Origin: Flavobacteriales bacterium UBA952
Lineage (GTDB): Bacteria > Bacteroidota > Bacteroidia > Flavobacteriales_D > Crocinitomicaceae
Assembly (NCBI GenBank): GCA_905182495.1
Contig: CAJJBU010000025.1
Span: forward strand, 1-64,000
Reading direction: 5' to 3'
Length of the DNA: 64,000 nt
Shown here piece by piece: positions 1-9,921 of this stretch (position 1 is its first letter; the number at the start of each line of letters is the position of its first letter). Under the pieces are notes generated by a model. That model ran no database searches. It saw only the letters and a program-made list of their open reading frames with translations, and was not told the origin of the DNA. The position numbers and the translations under genes are program-made.

Positions 1-769
1 GGTAAGGAAAACCCGAATTGGTATTGGGGAATGGGACTGACAGCTGAAGCTGTTGCGAAGCAATTTAAAATAAGCCGAGAGGATCAAGATGCATTTGCCC
101 TTAATTCTCATGTCAAAGCTATCAATGCTATAAAAGAAGGGAGATTTACGGATCAAATTGTTCCTATCGATGTTGAACATATATTCCTAGATGAAAATGA
201 GAAAAGACAAGTAAACTCCTATACTGTACAAACTGATGAAGGTCCCCGTGCAAGTACGATTGAGAAATTAAACTCTCTAAGACCTGTATTTGCCCAAGGC
301 GGATCTGTTACTGCAGGTAATTCTTCACAAACTTCCGATGGCGCTGCCTTTGTAATGGTGATGTCAGAGAAAATGATCAAAGAATTAAATATTCAACCGA
401 TTGCTAGACTTATCTCATACGCAACGGTTGGTGTTGAGCCAAGAATAATGGGAATAGGTCCTGTTAGACGCCATTCCTAAAGCTTTAAAGCAGGCAGGAT
501 TGACAATGAATGACCTTGGGCTTGTCGAGCTCAACGAGGCATTTGCGTCTCAATCCCTTGCTGTTTTAAGAGAAACAGGCTTGAATCCCGATATCGTAAA
601 TGTTAATGGTGGAGCGATTGCTCTAGGTCATCCACTTGGATGTACTGGGGGGAAGTTGAGCGTTCAAATCATAAACGAATTGCGCCGCACAAATCAAAAA
701 TACGGTATGGTGACCATGTGTGTAGGAACAGGGCAAGGAGCTGCAGGGGTTATTGAGCTCCTAAAATAA
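1..769 (+). pseudogene. Acetyl-CoA acyltransferase (thiolase), 5'-truncated by the window and frameshifted
   Basis: This is the C-terminal part of a thiolase, which cleaves 3-ketoacyl-CoA with CoA in fatty-acid degradation or condenses acyl-CoAs. The frame is open from base 1 (before the ATG at 31) and reads WYWGMGLTAEAVA, then RPVFAQGGSVTAGNSSQTSDGA, up to GIGPV, where it hits TAA at 478-480. The same protein resumes in another frame at 467 ([12 protein letters not shown]) and runs to TAA at 767-769, with the catalytic-His motif [15 protein letters not shown] and the catalytic-Cys motif [11 protein letters not shown]. One extra base near 463-467 explains the break. The N-terminal nucleophile Cys lies outside the window. 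As written the gene would not make an active enzyme; this may be a true pseudogene or a sequencing indel. It ends convergent with, and 9 bases over, the next gene. Confidence 0.9.
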
Positions 770-1282
770 ATCCTGAAACTCTTTTTTAACGATCTTCACA
801 GCAATACTTGTCGGAAACTCTTCTAGCTGAGCTATAATCTCTAATATTTTAGCTGAAAGATCTATGCTAGTTGATTTATCGTTCATTTGACTACCTGCCA
901 TATGAATCAACTTAATCACTTCTTCCTTAGAATTTCTAATAATCTCCCAAGTTCCTGTGGAGATAAAAATTTGTTGAGCTAGGTTGTGCTCGAATTCGCT
1001 CCTTACAGACTTAACAAGTTCAGCTTGAAAAAGCAAAGCATTAAGGCTAGCGTCATGCCCTCTCATTATTAGGCTATTCGGATGAATTCGTTCTAAAAAC
1101 AATACAGCTCTTTGATAGGCATCTAATCTACTGGGTAAAAAGAATTCCTGTCGCTGCATATGCAACTCTTTTTTAAGGCTCAAAACATCCTTCTCATTCT
1201 GTTTGTTTAAAAAACGATAAACAATTAACACTAAAGAACCACAACTCACGGTGGTTATTAAAAGAAAAATCCAAGTTTCCAT
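761..1282 (-). CDS. Conserved Bacteroidota membrane-anchored protein of unknown function
   Basis: A 173-residue protein with one N-terminal transmembrane segment (about residues 4-22), then a charged, mostly helical region ([19 protein letters not shown]) and a soluble domain with a conserved-looking [17 protein letters not shown] stretch. It probably sits in the inner membrane with a cytoplasmic helical domain. I recall proteins of this general kind as widespread and uncharacterised in Bacteroidota; no catalytic motif is visible. It is convergent with the thiolase remnant and divergent from the symporter at 1380, so it has its own promoter in the 97-bp gap. Confidence 0.75.
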   Translation of the reverse strand: METWIFLLITTVSCGSLVLIVYRFLNKQNEKDVLSLKKELHMQRQEFFLPSRLDAYQRAVLFLERIHPNSLIMRGHDASLNALLFQAELVKSVRSEFEHNLAQQIFISTGTWEIIRNSKEEVIKLIHMAGSQMNDKSTSIDLSAKILEIIAQLEEFPTSIAVKIVKKEFQDLF

Positions 1283-1340
1283 ATTCTATTTTTACAAATA
1301 TACTTACCTTTTGACATTAACGTTAAACAACAAATAAAGA

Positions 1341-1348
1341 TACATTTG
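1341..1348 (+). promoter_or_regulatory. Candidate -7 box for the symporter/GlmU-like operon
   Basis: TACATTTG matches the Bacteroidota -7 consensus TAnnTTTG, 31 bases before the ATG at 1380. The only TTTG-like -33 element (1310-1313) is 27 bases away, longer than the usual 19-21, so only the -7 match is convincing. Confidence 0.3.
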
Positions 1349-1379
1349 TAATCCTTTATTTTTTTTTTAAAATCAGCGC

Positions 1380-2876
1380 ATGAGCCCTAGTTTAATTGTT
1401 TTCATATTGGCCCTCTATTTCGGCCTCTTGGTAACGGTTTCTTTCCTTACCTCTAAATCAAAAGGCAATGATGGTTTTTTTGTAGGAGACAGACAATCTC
1501 CATGGTACCTAGTGGCTTTTGGAATGATAGGAACCTCTTTGAGCGGGGTTACATTTTTATCAGTCCCTGGCTGGGTTGGAAACGCAAACAATCAATTCAG
1601 CTATATGCAAGCTGTATTGGGCTATTTCATAGGATATCTCATCATCACCTACGTTCTTATGCCCATTTACTATAAAATGAATGTCGTTTCCATCTATGAA
1701 TATCTCAAGGAACGCTTCGGTTTCTTCAGCCATAAAACAGGCGCAATTCTATTTTTAGTATCACGAGTAATTGGAGCTTCGGTTCGGCTAATGCTAGTAG
1801 CTGAGGTACTCCAAAGTATATTATTTGATGGCTGGGGAATTAGGTTCGAAGTCACGGTCTCTATCTGCATACTACTCATATGGATTTACACCAATAGAGG
1901 GGGCATCAAAACAATCGTTTGGACAGATACGCTGCAAACAGGATTTATGCTGCTTTCGGTGTTCCTTACTGTTTATTTTATTTCAAATGCACTTCCCACT
2001 ACCCCTCATGGAGGAATTATTAATGAAGTCGCCCATGGACCTTACTCTAAGATTTTCTTTTTTGAAGATCTTTATGGCAGTAACCATTTCTTAAAGCACT
2101 TCTTTGGAGGGATTTTTATCGCCATTGGTATGACAGGGCTGGATCAAGACATGATGCAAAAAAATCTAAGCTGCAAAAATTTAAAAGACGCACAGAAAAA
2201 CATGATGAGTATGGCGAGTGTACTCATATTGGTCAACCTCTTATTTCTTTTCCTGGGCGCACTATTATACATGTATGCCGCTCATGGTGATATAGATTTC
2301 TCAAAGCCTGACATGCTGTTCTCCGCAGTAGCTATGGACCCAAACACCCCCATAGTCATTGGCGTTTTATTTTTACTTGGTTTGATAGCAGCCGCATACT
2401 CAAGCGCTGACTCTGCCCTAACCGCTTTGACGACATCTATATATATTGACCTAGTACCTGAAAAATCTAAGAACGAACAAAATCAAGTCAGTCTTAGGAA
2501 AGGCATACACATTATGGTTTCTGTCCTAATCATTATCGTTGTTCTTCTACTTCATCATTACACAGAGGACTCCGCGATTGATCTTCTCATGAAATTTGCA
2601 GGGTTTACGTACGGTCCTCTTATAGGGATTTTCTTCTTCGGTATTTTGACAAAAACAAAAATAAAGGACAAACTCATACCTATAATTAGCACACTGGCTA
2701 TCACCATTACATTCTGCCTTTGGTCTTTCTCAAAAGGAGGCCCGGGAACACCAGCAGGTCAACCAGGTATTCTAGGAGAATACTCATTCGGTTATGAAAT
2801 CATTATTTTAAATGCCTTTCTTACCTTTGCCCTATTGTTTATCGCTTCAAAACTTCAATCAAATAAGAAAAAATGA
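1380..2876 (+). CDS. Sodium:solute symporter (SSS family)
   Basis: A 498-residue polytopic inner-membrane protein with about 13 hydrophobic segments. Family features include GDRQSPWYLVAFGMIGTSLSGVTFLSVPG near residues 36-66, YTNRGGIKTIVWTDTLQ near 170-187 and the AAAYSSADSALTALTTS sodium-site helix near 336-352, all characteristic of SSS (SLC5-like) transporters. It should couple Na+ influx to uptake of a small organic solute; the substrate cannot be read from sequence. Length and motif order are normal. Its stop overlaps the next start (ATGA at 2873-2876), which implies translational coupling with the GlmU-like gene. Confidence 0.92.
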   Translation: MSPSLIVFILALYFGLLVTVSFLTSKSKGNDGFFVGDRQSPWYLVAFGMIGTSLSGVTFLSVPGWVGNANNQFSYMQAVLGYFIGYLIITYVLMPIYYKMNVVSIYEYLKERFGFFSHKTGAILFLVSRVIGASVRLMLVAEVLQSILFDGWGIRFEVTVSICILLIWIYTNRGGIKTIVWTDTLQTGFMLLSVFLTVYFISNALPTTPHGGIINEVAHGPYSKIFFFEDLYGSNHFLKHFFGGIFIAIGMTGLDQDMMQKNLSCKNLKDAQKNMMSMASVLILVNLLFLFLGALLYMYAAHGDIDFSKPDMLFSAVAMDPNTPIVIGVLFLLGLIAAAYSSADSALTALTTSIYIDLVPEKSKNEQNQVSLRKGIHIMVSVLIIIVVLLLHHYTEDSAIDLLMKFAGFTYGPLIGIFFFGILTKTKIKDKLIPIISTLAITITFCLWSFSKGGPGTPAGQPGILGEYSFGYEIIILNAFLTFALLFIASKLQSNKKK

Positions 2877-4012
2877 AATTTAACTTAAGTGATTTTGGAA
2901 AACACAAGAGCTTCGCCCCGCTTAGCCTGACTAGACCTATAGGCCTTCTGCGAATTGGCATATTCACAAATGATGAACGTTATGCAATATTCCTGCCCAA
3001 AGCTGAGATTGGTTTTGTAACGGAAACCTACTTAGAAGAGAAATTCCCGAATTTAAAAAGTGACTTAACAGTAAACGCTTGCGTAATACCTAACCCAGAC
3101 TTTATTGCGGCAATCGTTAATATTGAAGAAAACACAAGTTTATTTCTAGGCACAGTTTTACTAGCGAAAAAAGGAAATGGCAAAAGTGAAGTGTCTTTTC
3201 TTGGAGACGTACCTATGATACTTAACGATAGGTGGGATCTATTTCTACTCAACCATATCGTGCTTAAAAGCGACTTTCGTCTTATCACAGAAAATCGCTC
3301 AAGTCAATTCTTGCCTGATTCTAATCTTTTACTTGGACCTGAAAGTGATTTGTTTATTGAAAAAGGTGCCATCGTAGAAGGTAGTATACTAAACACAAAA
3401 GATGGGCCTATTTATATTGGTAAAAACGCTGAAATCATGGAAGGCTCGATGATCAGAGGCGGCCTTGCACTTTGCGAATCTTCAACAATCAAAATGGGCG
3501 CTAAAATATACGGCGCAACAACAATTGGCCCACATTGTAAAGTAGGTGGAGAGGTTAACAATGTTGTTTTCCAAGAATATTCCAACAAAGGCCATGATGG
3601 CTTTCTTAGGCAACTCTGTAATTGGAGCCTGGTGCAACCTTGGGTGCTGACAGCAAATACCTCCAACCTAAAGAACAACTATTCTAATGTAAAAACCTAC
3701 TCCTATATTGAAGAAAAAGAAATTCAAATTGAGCTGAAATTTATAGGCTTATCCATGGGTGATTATTCAAAATGCGCAATCAACACCATGTTCAACACTG
3801 CCTCCGTTGTAGGTGTTGCGTGCAACATCTTTACAGATGGATTTCCTAATAAACATATCTCAAGTTTCTCATGGATAAACGGAAATAAAATAGCCGCATA
3901 CGACCTTTTAAAGGCCTACAATGATGCGAATAACATGATGAACCGAAGAGACCAATCCTTATCTGATGCCGACAAAAAAATATTAGCACACTTGAGCAAT
4001 TCCCCGTCTTAA
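2873..4012 (+). CDS. GlmU-like putative sugar nucleotidyltransferase with left-handed beta-helix
   Basis: A 379-residue protein of the Bacteroidota GlmU-like family: a short degenerate nucleotidyltransferase-like N-terminal half (begins NLSDFGKHKSFAPLSLTRP) and a hexapeptide-repeat beta-helix from about residue 150 (EKGAIVEGS, YIGKNAEIMEGSMIRGG, IGPHCKVGGEVN). The motif GHDGFL...NTSNLKNNY is typical of the family. Between these two halves (DNA 3608-3657) the translation is abnormal. Removing single bases near 3608, 3642-3644 and 3655-3657 restores the family sequence GNSVIGAWCNLGADSNTS, so the printed protein carries about 17 wrong residues at the acetyl-CoA-site region. Probably acts on UDP-sugar precursors, but the reaction is not proven. 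Coupled to the upstream symporter by an ATGA overlap. Confidence 0.85.
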   Translation: MKFNLSDFGKHKSFAPLSLTRPIGLLRIGIFTNDERYAIFLPKAEIGFVTETYLEEKFPNLKSDLTVNACVIPNPDFIAAIVNIEENTSLFLGTVLLAKKGNGKSEVSFLGDVPMILNDRWDLFLLNHIVLKSDFRLITENRSSQFLPDSNLLLGPESDLFIEKGAIVEGSILNTKDGPIYIGKNAEIMEGSMIRGGLALCESSTIKMGAKIYGATTIGPHCKVGGEVNNVVFQEYSNKGHDGFLRQLCNWSLVQPWVLTANTSNLKNNYSNVKTYSYIEEKEIQIELKFIGLSMGDYSKCAINTMFNTASVVGVACNIFTDGFPNKHISSFSWINGNKIAAYDLLKAYNDANNMMNRRDQSLSDADKKILAHLSNSPS

Positions 4013-4038
4013 TTCCGACATATTTACTGAAATATTTA

Positions 4039-4069
4039 TTTGGCACGCCGATTGAATAGTATATATTGG
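4039..4069 (+). promoter_or_regulatory. Candidate lon promoter
   Basis: TTTG at 4039-4042, then 19 bases, then TATATTGG at 4062-4069 (seven of eight matches to TAnnTTTG). Spacing fits the Bacteroidota primary sigma factor. Transcription would begin near 4075, giving a leader of about 60 bases that contains the palindrome at 4111-4125. Confidence 0.45.
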
Positions 4070-4110
4070 AATCACATTCGTATCCGATTCTCCCAAAATG
4101 ACAACAATAA

Positions 4111-4125
4111 ATGACATTATGTCAT
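4111..4125. promoter_or_regulatory. 15-bp inverted repeat in the lon leader
   Basis: ATGACAT-T-ATGTCAT is a perfect 7-bp inverted repeat around one base, 11 bases before the lon start codon. Its position downstream of the predicted promoter and just before the start suits a repressor operator or an RNA hairpin at the ribosome site. It is not the HrcA CIRCE sequence. Confidence 0.35.
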
Positions 4126-4136
4126 AAAAGAAATAT

Positions 4137-6548
4137 ATGAACGACTTATTTGACCCCTCCTTATTAAACTTATCAGGTATAGAATCTGATGCCGAATTTA
4201 TCCCCTTAACAACTGCTGAAGAAGAAGAATCCGTTAACAATCAAGAATTCCCAGAAGACCTTCCTATTCTCCCCCTAAGAAATAATGTACTATTCCCTGG
4301 CGTTGTTATTCCTATTACGGTTGGACGTGACAAATCAATCAAACTTATACAGGAAGCGAATAAAGGCAATAAAATCATAGGCGTCGTGTCTCAGAAAATT
4401 CAAGAGGAAGAATCTCCTGAATTCAAAGACCTACATACTGTAGGTACTGTTGCTCAGATCGTCCGTCTTCTAAAAATGCCAGATGGTAGCTCTACAGTTA
4501 TCATTCAAGGGAAAAGGAGGTTTAAGATGCTAGAAATGACGCAAACCGATCCATTTATGAGGGCCAAGGTAGAAGTCTTAAAAGAACAAAAGTTTAATAC
4601 CAAAAATAAGGAATTAAATATAATGTTTAAGAGCATCAAAGACCTCGCGTTACAGATTATTAAGGATAGTCCAAACATTCCTTCTGAAGCACAATTTGCA
4701 ATCAAGAATATTGACAGCCCGACCTTCTTGGTGAATTTTATTTCCTCCAACATGAATGCAGATGTTGCTAAAAAGCAAGATATGCTCGAAGAAATGGATA
4801 TAAAGAGCCGCGTAATGAAAGTTCTTGAACATCTTTCCTTGGAGTCACAGATGCTAGAGATGCGTAATGAAATTCACAATAAAGTTCGAAAAGATTTAGA
4901 TAAGCAGCAGCGAGAATATTTCCTTCAACAACAAATGCGAACGATTCAAGATGAGCTTGGAGACAATCCTCAAGAACAAGATGTTATAGAATTTAGAAAA
5001 CGAGCAAAGACCAAAAAATGGACCATGGAAGTAGGAAAACTATTTCACAAGGAACTAGATAAGCTACAAAGAATGAATCCTCAGGGTGCAGAATATACTG
5101 TTCAAATGAACTATATAGACACAATGATCGAGCTTCCTTGGAATGAATATTCAAAAGACAACCTGAATTTGAAACGATCAAGAAAGATTCTTGAAAGAGA
5201 TCATTTCGGTTTGGAAAAGGTCAAGGAAAGAATCATGGAATACCTCGCCGTTCTTAAGATTAAAGGGAATATGAAGTCGCCTATCCTTTGTTTTTATGGC
5301 CCCCCAGGAGTTGGTAAAACATCCTTGGGTAAATCAATTGCTGAAGCTTTAGGAAGGAAGTATGTAAGAATGTCATTGGGCGGTCTTCATGACGAATCTG
5401 AAATTAGAGGACATCGAAAAACATATATCGGCGCCATGCCAGGTCGAATTATTCAAAACTTAAAAAAGGCGGAAACAGCGAATCCTGTGTTTGTCTTAGA
5501 TGAAATTGACAAGCTAGGAAGAAGTAACCATGGGGATCCCTCCTCTGCCCTTTTAGAAGTCCTAGACCCCGAGCAAAACAATGCCTTTTATGATAATTAT
5601 ATAGAGACTGAATTTGACCTTTCTAAGGTTCTTTTCATAGCCACATCTAACTCATTATCTACGATTCAAGGCCCATTAAGAGACCGAATGGAAATTATAG
5701 AAGTCAATGGTTACACCTTAGAAGAAAAGGTTGAAATCGGAGCAAGACATCTCATACCAAAACAAATCAAAGAGCATGGGATTAAAAAAGCAGATATTAG
5801 TTTTGGTAAATTGATTTTAAGAAAAATAGTTGAAGAATACACGAATGAATCAGGCGTGCGTGGTTTAGATAAAGTCATCGCTAAATTGGTTCGAAACAGG
5901 ACCCGTCAGATAGCCATGGAGGAACCCTTTGATGCTAAACTGACCTATGATGACCTGTTTAAGGTTTTGGGCTCTGGACGTTCTAAAGTTAAATCTATTG
6001 ACCACAACACTTTTGGAGTGGTAACGGGATTAGCATGGACCAGTATTGGCGGAGACGTTCTCTTTATTGAATCCTCTATCACAAAAGGAAAAGGGAAATT
6101 AACACTTACAGGAAACTTAGGAGATGTCATGAAGGAATCTGCAATCATTGCATTGGAGTACTTAAAAGCACATTCAGAAATGATTGGAGCCAAACAGGAA
6201 ATATTCGACAACCACAATGTTCACATTCACGTTCCTGAAGGAGCCACACCAAAAGACGGACCAAGTGCAGGGATCACAATGCTAACATCGCTCGCTTCCA
6301 TATTCTCAAAGAAAAAGGTCAAAAAGAACCTTGCCATGACAGGTGAAATAACCCTTAGAGGTGATGTTCTGCCAGTTGGGGGTATAAAAGAGAAAATATT
6401 AGCCGCTAAAAGAAGTGGTGTAAAAGAGATTATTCTCTGCGCACGAAATAAACAAGATATTGATGAGATTAAAGAGCGCTATTTAAAAGGCCTCACCTTC
6501 CATTATGTCGACAAGATGGAAGAAGTAATTAAACTCGCCTTAGTATAG
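4137..6548 (+). CDS. lon: ATP-dependent Lon protease
   Basis: An 803-residue cytosolic AAA+ serine protease that degrades misfolded and regulatory proteins. The N-terminal substrate-binding domain starts near residue 41 ([15 protein letters not shown]). Then come a coiled-coil region (about 245-275), Walker A GPPGVGKT at 388-395, Walker [11 protein letters not shown] at 451-460, and the protease domain with catalytic Ser710 (PKDGPSAG) and Lys753 ([11 protein letters not shown]). All key residues are intact and the length is normal for LonA. It has its own promoter candidate and an upstream palindrome. It ends directly against the stop of the convergent sugar transferase gene, with no spacer for a terminator. 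Confidence 0.98.
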   Translation: MNDLFDPSLLNLSGIESDAEFIPLTTAEEEESVNNQEFPEDLPILPLRNNVLFPGVVIPITVGRDKSIKLIQEANKGNKIIGVVSQKIQEEESPEFKDLHTVGTVAQIVRLLKMPDGSSTVIIQGKRRFKMLEMTQTDPFMRAKVEVLKEQKFNTKNKELNIMFKSIKDLALQIIKDSPNIPSEAQFAIKNIDSPTFLVNFISSNMNADVAKKQDMLEEMDIKSRVMKVLEHLSLESQMLEMRNEIHNKVRKDLDKQQREYFLQQQMRTIQDELGDNPQEQDVIEFRKRAKTKKWTMEVGKLFHKELDKLQRMNPQGAEYTVQMNYIDTMIELPWNEYSKDNLNLKRSRKILERDHFGLEKVKERIMEYLAVLKIKGNMKSPILCFYGPPGVGKTSLGKSIAEALGRKYVRMSLGGLHDESEIRGHRKTYIGAMPGRIIQNLKKAETANPVFVLDEIDKLGRSNHGDPSSALLEVLDPEQNNAFYDNYIETEFDLSKVLFIATSNSLSTIQGPLRDRMEIIEVNGYTLEEKVEIGARHLIPKQIKEHGIKKADISFGKLILRKIVEEYTNESGVRGLDKVIAKLVRNRTRQIAMEEPFDAKLTYDDLFKVLGSGRSKVKSIDHNTFGVVTGLAWTSIGGDVLFIESSITKGKGKLTLTGNLGDVMKESAIIALEYLKAHSEMIGAKQEIFDNHNVHIHVPEGATPKDGPSAGITMLTSLASIFSKKKVKKNLAMTGEITLRGDVLPVGGIKEKILAAKRSGVKEIILCARNKQDIDEIKERYLKGLTFHYVDKMEEVIKLALV

Positions 6549-7952
6549 TTACTTTCCCTCTGCTTTTATAACAATAAGTAAGGTGTGAAGCATAATCTTC
6601 ACATCTAGGGATATACTTCTGTTTTTAAGATATAGTAAATCATACTTCATTCGTTGTAGCATTTGATCTACATTTTCAGCGTAGCCATATTTAACCTGAC
6701 CCCATGAAGTAATCCCAGGTCTTACTTTGGTTAATTGATTGTATTGAGGTTCTATTTCTGCAATTTGATCGATATAAAACTTCCGTTCGGGCCTTGGTCC
6801 TACAATTGACATTTGGCCTAAGAGCACATTGATAAACTGAGGGAATTCATCCAATCGGGTCTTTCTCATAAAGCTTCCGATTTTAGTGATTCGTGGATCA
6901 TTTTCCGATGACAACTGCGGTCCATTACTTTCTGAATCAACAAACATTGTTCGAAACTTAATGATTTTAAAAACCCTTCCATCTTTACCTATACGATCCT
7001 GCAAAAAGAAAATAGGACCTGGCGAGGAAGCCTTGACGGCAATCGCAGAAAATAAATAAAACGGAATTAGCATAACAACAGCTATTAACGACATTGTGAG
7101 ATCCATGATTCGTTTCAAAACTTTTTGCCAAAATGGCATTGAATCAGATATGACATCTAGAAGTAATGCCCCATATATATTTGTCATCTTTACCGTACCT
7201 GATAAAATAACATAGGTGTCAGGTAAGGTTTTTATTCGTACCGAACCATTATCTATTTTTAATAAAATATGCATCAGTTTATTATGTTCTGAACTCTCAA
7301 TTGCAATAATATACTCATCCACCTCTTCTTTTTGAGAAATGCCCTCTAAGTCGTTGAAATGGCCTAGGTAAGGCAGTATGCTATCTAGCTTACGGTCATT
7401 TCCATTCATATTAATGTAACCCAGGAAAGAATTTACATTTTTTGGGTTTTTTTGAATTTCTTCGAGAATATCTACAGCCTTATCAGTACCACCGATGATT
7501 ATCGTTTTAAATCCATTTCCCGGTTTTCGAATCGCATGAACCAACCAAGTATTAATTATAAGCCTCGGTGTAAAAGTCGCACCAAAATGCACAACAAATA
7601 AGATCAGTAAATTCCAATAATATCCTTCATAAGAACGTACTTGATCATCCAAAATTATCGAAAAGAAAATAATTAAAGAACCGATTACACTAATGCTAAG
7701 CGTCATGTTCAATAACTTTAACCGAAACATCCTTCTCATTTCTATATACGTACCTTGAACGAAATAGAGCAGCATCCAGAATAAGGGAATCAAAGCTATA
7801 CCAAGCCAAAAATTAACATCTAGGGTAAATTCTTGGTTTTCGATCCATGTCTTTCTAAAAAAGAAAAACTGGGCCCAGGATAAAATAGCCGACATGAAAT
7901 CCGAAACAATAAACCAACCTAACCACGGGCTATTCTTCTTTGTCAAAACCAA
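6549..7952 (-). CDS. Polyprenyl glycosylphosphotransferase (exopolysaccharide/O-antigen initiating sugar transferase)
   Basis: A 467-residue membrane protein with about four N-terminal transmembrane helices, a Rossmann-like middle domain (TIIIGGTDKAVDILEEI) and a C-terminal bacterial sugar-transferase domain preceded by a further helix near residue 290. The catalytic domain shows KFRTM, TRLDEFPQFINVLLGQMSIVGPRPE and VRPGITSWGQVKYGYA, diagnostic of the WbaP/WcaJ family. It transfers a hexose-1-phosphate to undecaprenyl phosphate at the inner membrane to start polysaccharide synthesis. Its start overlaps the upstream lipoprotein stop by 10 bases, so the two are co-transcribed. Confidence 0.93.
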   Translation of the reverse strand: MVLTKKNSPWLGWFIVSDFMSAILSWAQFFFFRKTWIENQEFTLDVNFWLGIALIPLFWMLLYFVQGTYIEMRRMFRLKLLNMTLSISVIGSLIIFFSIILDDQVRSYEGYYWNLLILFVVHFGATFTPRLIINTWLVHAIRKPGNGFKTIIIGGTDKAVDILEEIQKNPKNVNSFLGYINMNGNDRKLDSILPYLGHFNDLEGISQKEEVDEYIIAIESSEHNKLMHILLKIDNGSVRIKTLPDTYVILSGTVKMTNIYGALLLDVISDSMPFWQKVLKRIMDLTMSLIAVVMLIPFYLFSAIAVKASSPGPIFFLQDRIGKDGRVFKIIKFRTMFVDSESNGPQLSSENDPRITKIGSFMRKTRLDEFPQFINVLLGQMSIVGPRPERKFYIDQIAEIEPQYNQLTKVRPGITSWGQVKYGYAENVDQMLQRMKYDLLYLKNRSISLDVKIMLHTLLIVIKAEGK

Positions 7953-8815
7953 ACAACTTTAATATTATCCAAGCAAATGATCCCTTCAGTTTCACCATTG
8001 TCAAAATTCGCAACAAATGATTGCTGAAACGTAGACTGATTAGGCGATGCTATTACCAATTCATTAAGTTCGATATATATTTTTTTCCATTGTACATCTT
8101 CTAATGGTTGGCTGTTCATGCGAATATTAATGTTATTTGTAACACCGGTAGGGGAAAGAGAAATTAAACCTTGATAAAGATCGTTTGTATTAAAATAATC
8201 TACCTCGAGATAACAATCCACACCCTTTGGAATATACAGCTGTTCCACAGTATAAGCCACCCAGGTAGAATCTAGTTCATTCAAAACTACTTTCCCGTAG
8301 TAGTTCCCGTTAAAAGTGTTCAAGTTTTGATTAGAAAACTGTAGGGTTGCAGCAGATGTGTTTGGATCATTCTCAATTGAAATATTGACATCCTCAAAAT
8401 CCTCAACCCAAAAATTGGTATTGGAATTATACCGGGTCACTGGAGAGATTTCGACCGTCTCGTTCTTAACGAGTATAACATCAAGCTCATAACGTTCAGC
8501 AAATGGATAGACTTTTTTTGTAGCCGAAATTCCATTATTAATGATCACAGGGAAGATTTTGACATTACTTGCTCCTTCAAGTAAAAGGGGGATTCTAAAA
8601 GGCGTTTCAAAGATCCCGATGAGCTGGTCGTTCACAAAAACTTTTGCGTTTGTCATATTTTGAGTCAACTCCCCTTCTTCACCCGATAATGCTATATTGG
8701 ACTCTAAAGTCCAGTCATTAACTTGAAGCCATGATGGGTCAGGGTTATTTTTCACACACGAAGAGAACATGAAAACCGAACTGAAAAATAAAACTATCCA
8801 ACGCACTAGAGTCAC
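7943..8815 (-). CDS. Hypothetical lipoprotein in the polysaccharide operon
   Basis: A 290-residue protein with a lipoprotein signal peptide ending in a lipobox-like FSSC and then KNNPDPSW. The mature part is beta-rich; an early segment (AKVFVNDQLIGIFETPFRIPLL) reads like a PEGA/Ig-like surface domain, and the C-terminal half resembles a carbohydrate-binding jellyroll (FDNGETEGIICLDNIKVVW). No enzyme motif is seen. The start is GTG at 8815; a second GTG at 8806 gives a tighter signal peptide and is equally possible. It lies between the oxidoreductase and the sugar transferase, overlapping the latter, which suggests a role in cell-surface polysaccharide. Confidence 0.75.
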   Translation of the reverse strand: MTLVRWIVLFFSSVFMFSSCVKNNPDPSWLQVNDWTLESNIALSGEEGELTQNMTNAKVFVNDQLIGIFETPFRIPLLLEGASNVKIFPVIINNGISATKKVYPFAERYELDVILVKNETVEISPVTRYNSNTNFWVEDFEDVNISIENDPNTSAATLQFSNQNLNTFNGNYYGKVVLNELDSTWVAYTVEQLYIPKGVDCYLEVDYFNTNDLYQGLISLSPTGVTNNINIRMNSQPLEDVQWKKIYIELNELVIASPNQSTFQQSFVANFDNGETEGIICLDNIKVVWF

Positions 8816-8842
8816 AACGATTTATTTTAACAAATATTGCAC

Positions 8843-9826
8843 CTATTTAAGGTAAACTTTCGACATCTCATCTAATATTCTATGGGCCAATTCCATAGCA
8901 GAAACCCCATCATCAATGGTTACCAATGTCTCCTTGTGTCCTAAAACACAATCATGAAAAGAAATAAGCTCTTCTTGAATTGCATTTGTATTTTTAATTT
9001 CAGGCTTATCTAAAATTATTTTCTTCTTTGGCTTATCATTACCAAGGTCAAGAATAAGGTCAAAAGGGTCAGATTCCCCTTTAACATCCTCCATTTCAAA
9101 AATCTCAGCTTCCTTATTTAAGAAATCAACACTGATGTACGCATCCCGTTGAAAAAACCGAGTCTTCCGCATGTTTTTTAAAGAAATACGTGAGGCTGTA
9201 ATATTTGCAACACAACCATTGTCGAACTCTACTCTAGCGTTTGCAATATCATGCGTATCGCTGATCACCGCTACACCCGATGCCGAAACTTTTTTCACCC
9301 CAGACTTAACAACACTTAATATGATATCTAAATCATGAATCATCAAATCTAATACTACAGGAACATCTGTGCCCCTAGGATTAAATTGAGCCAGACGATG
9401 TGTTTCAATAAACATCGGTCGATCAAGATGACTTTTTGCGGCAATAAACGCTGGATTAAAACGCTCTACATGTCCAACCTGAGCAATAACATCTGCCTCC
9501 ACTACTAAACGTTGAAGTTTTTTAGCCTCTTCTAGAGTTTCCGTTAATGGTTTTTCAATAAACACATGCTTCCTTGCCTGAACAGCAAGTTTGGCTACTT
9601 GAAAATGCGACAAAGTAGCCGTAATTACGGCTAAACAATCCACCTCCTTTATAAGGGATTCAAGATCCCCGAAAGAGGTTACACCAAACTTATCGGAGAC
9701 CGCTTTTGCGTTTTCTACATCTTGATCATAGAATCCGACCAAGTCATAAAGCTCGTTTAAGTTTTTTAAGATCCCGATATGAATCTTTCCTAAATGTCCT
9801 GCTCCTGCAACTCCAATTTTTAGCAT
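8843..9826 (-). CDS. Gfo/Idh/MocA family NAD(P)-dependent oxidoreductase
   Basis: A 327-residue cytosolic dehydrogenase. The N-terminal Rossmann fold shows GVAGAGHLGKIH at residues 5-16, followed by the family signature VFIEKPLTETLEEAKKL near 88-104 and VGHVERFNPAF near 117-127. The C-terminal half is the alpha/beta GFO_IDH_MocA domain. Members oxidise or reduce sugars and sugar nucleotides; the context, upstream of a polysaccharide initiating transferase, favours a nucleotide-sugar substrate, though that is inference. The gene follows the rplT terminator. Confidence 0.9.
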   Translation of the reverse strand: MLKIGVAGAGHLGKIHIGILKNLNELYDLVGFYDQDVENAKAVSDKFGVTSFGDLESLIKEVDCLAVITATLSHFQVAKLAVQARKHVFIEKPLTETLEEAKKLQRLVVEADVIAQVGHVERFNPAFIAAKSHLDRPMFIETHRLAQFNPRGTDVPVVLDLMIHDLDIILSVVKSGVKKVSASGVAVISDTHDIANARVEFDNGCVANITASRISLKNMRKTRFFQRDAYISVDFLNKEAEIFEMEDVKGESDPFDLILDLGNDKPKKKIILDKPEIKNTNAIQEELISFHDCVLGHKETLVTIDDGVSAMELAHRILDEMSKVYLK

Positions 9827-9871
9827 TCCAAATTCACTATTGAGTATGTTTTCAATCCCTGAAGATTGAAT

Positions 9872-9901
9872 AAAAAAAAAGCCATTAGAAAACTAATGGC
9901 T
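9872..9901 (-). terminator. Rho-independent terminator of the thrS-infC-rpmI-rplT operon
   Basis: On the minus strand the sequence forms a perfect 9-bp stem (AGCCATTAG / CTAATGGCT) with a TTTT loop, followed directly by a run of nine T. It starts about 20 bases after the rplT stop, and is the clearest intrinsic terminator in the window. Confidence 0.9.
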
Positions 9902-9921
9902 TCGCTGATATAGTCTTGTAC

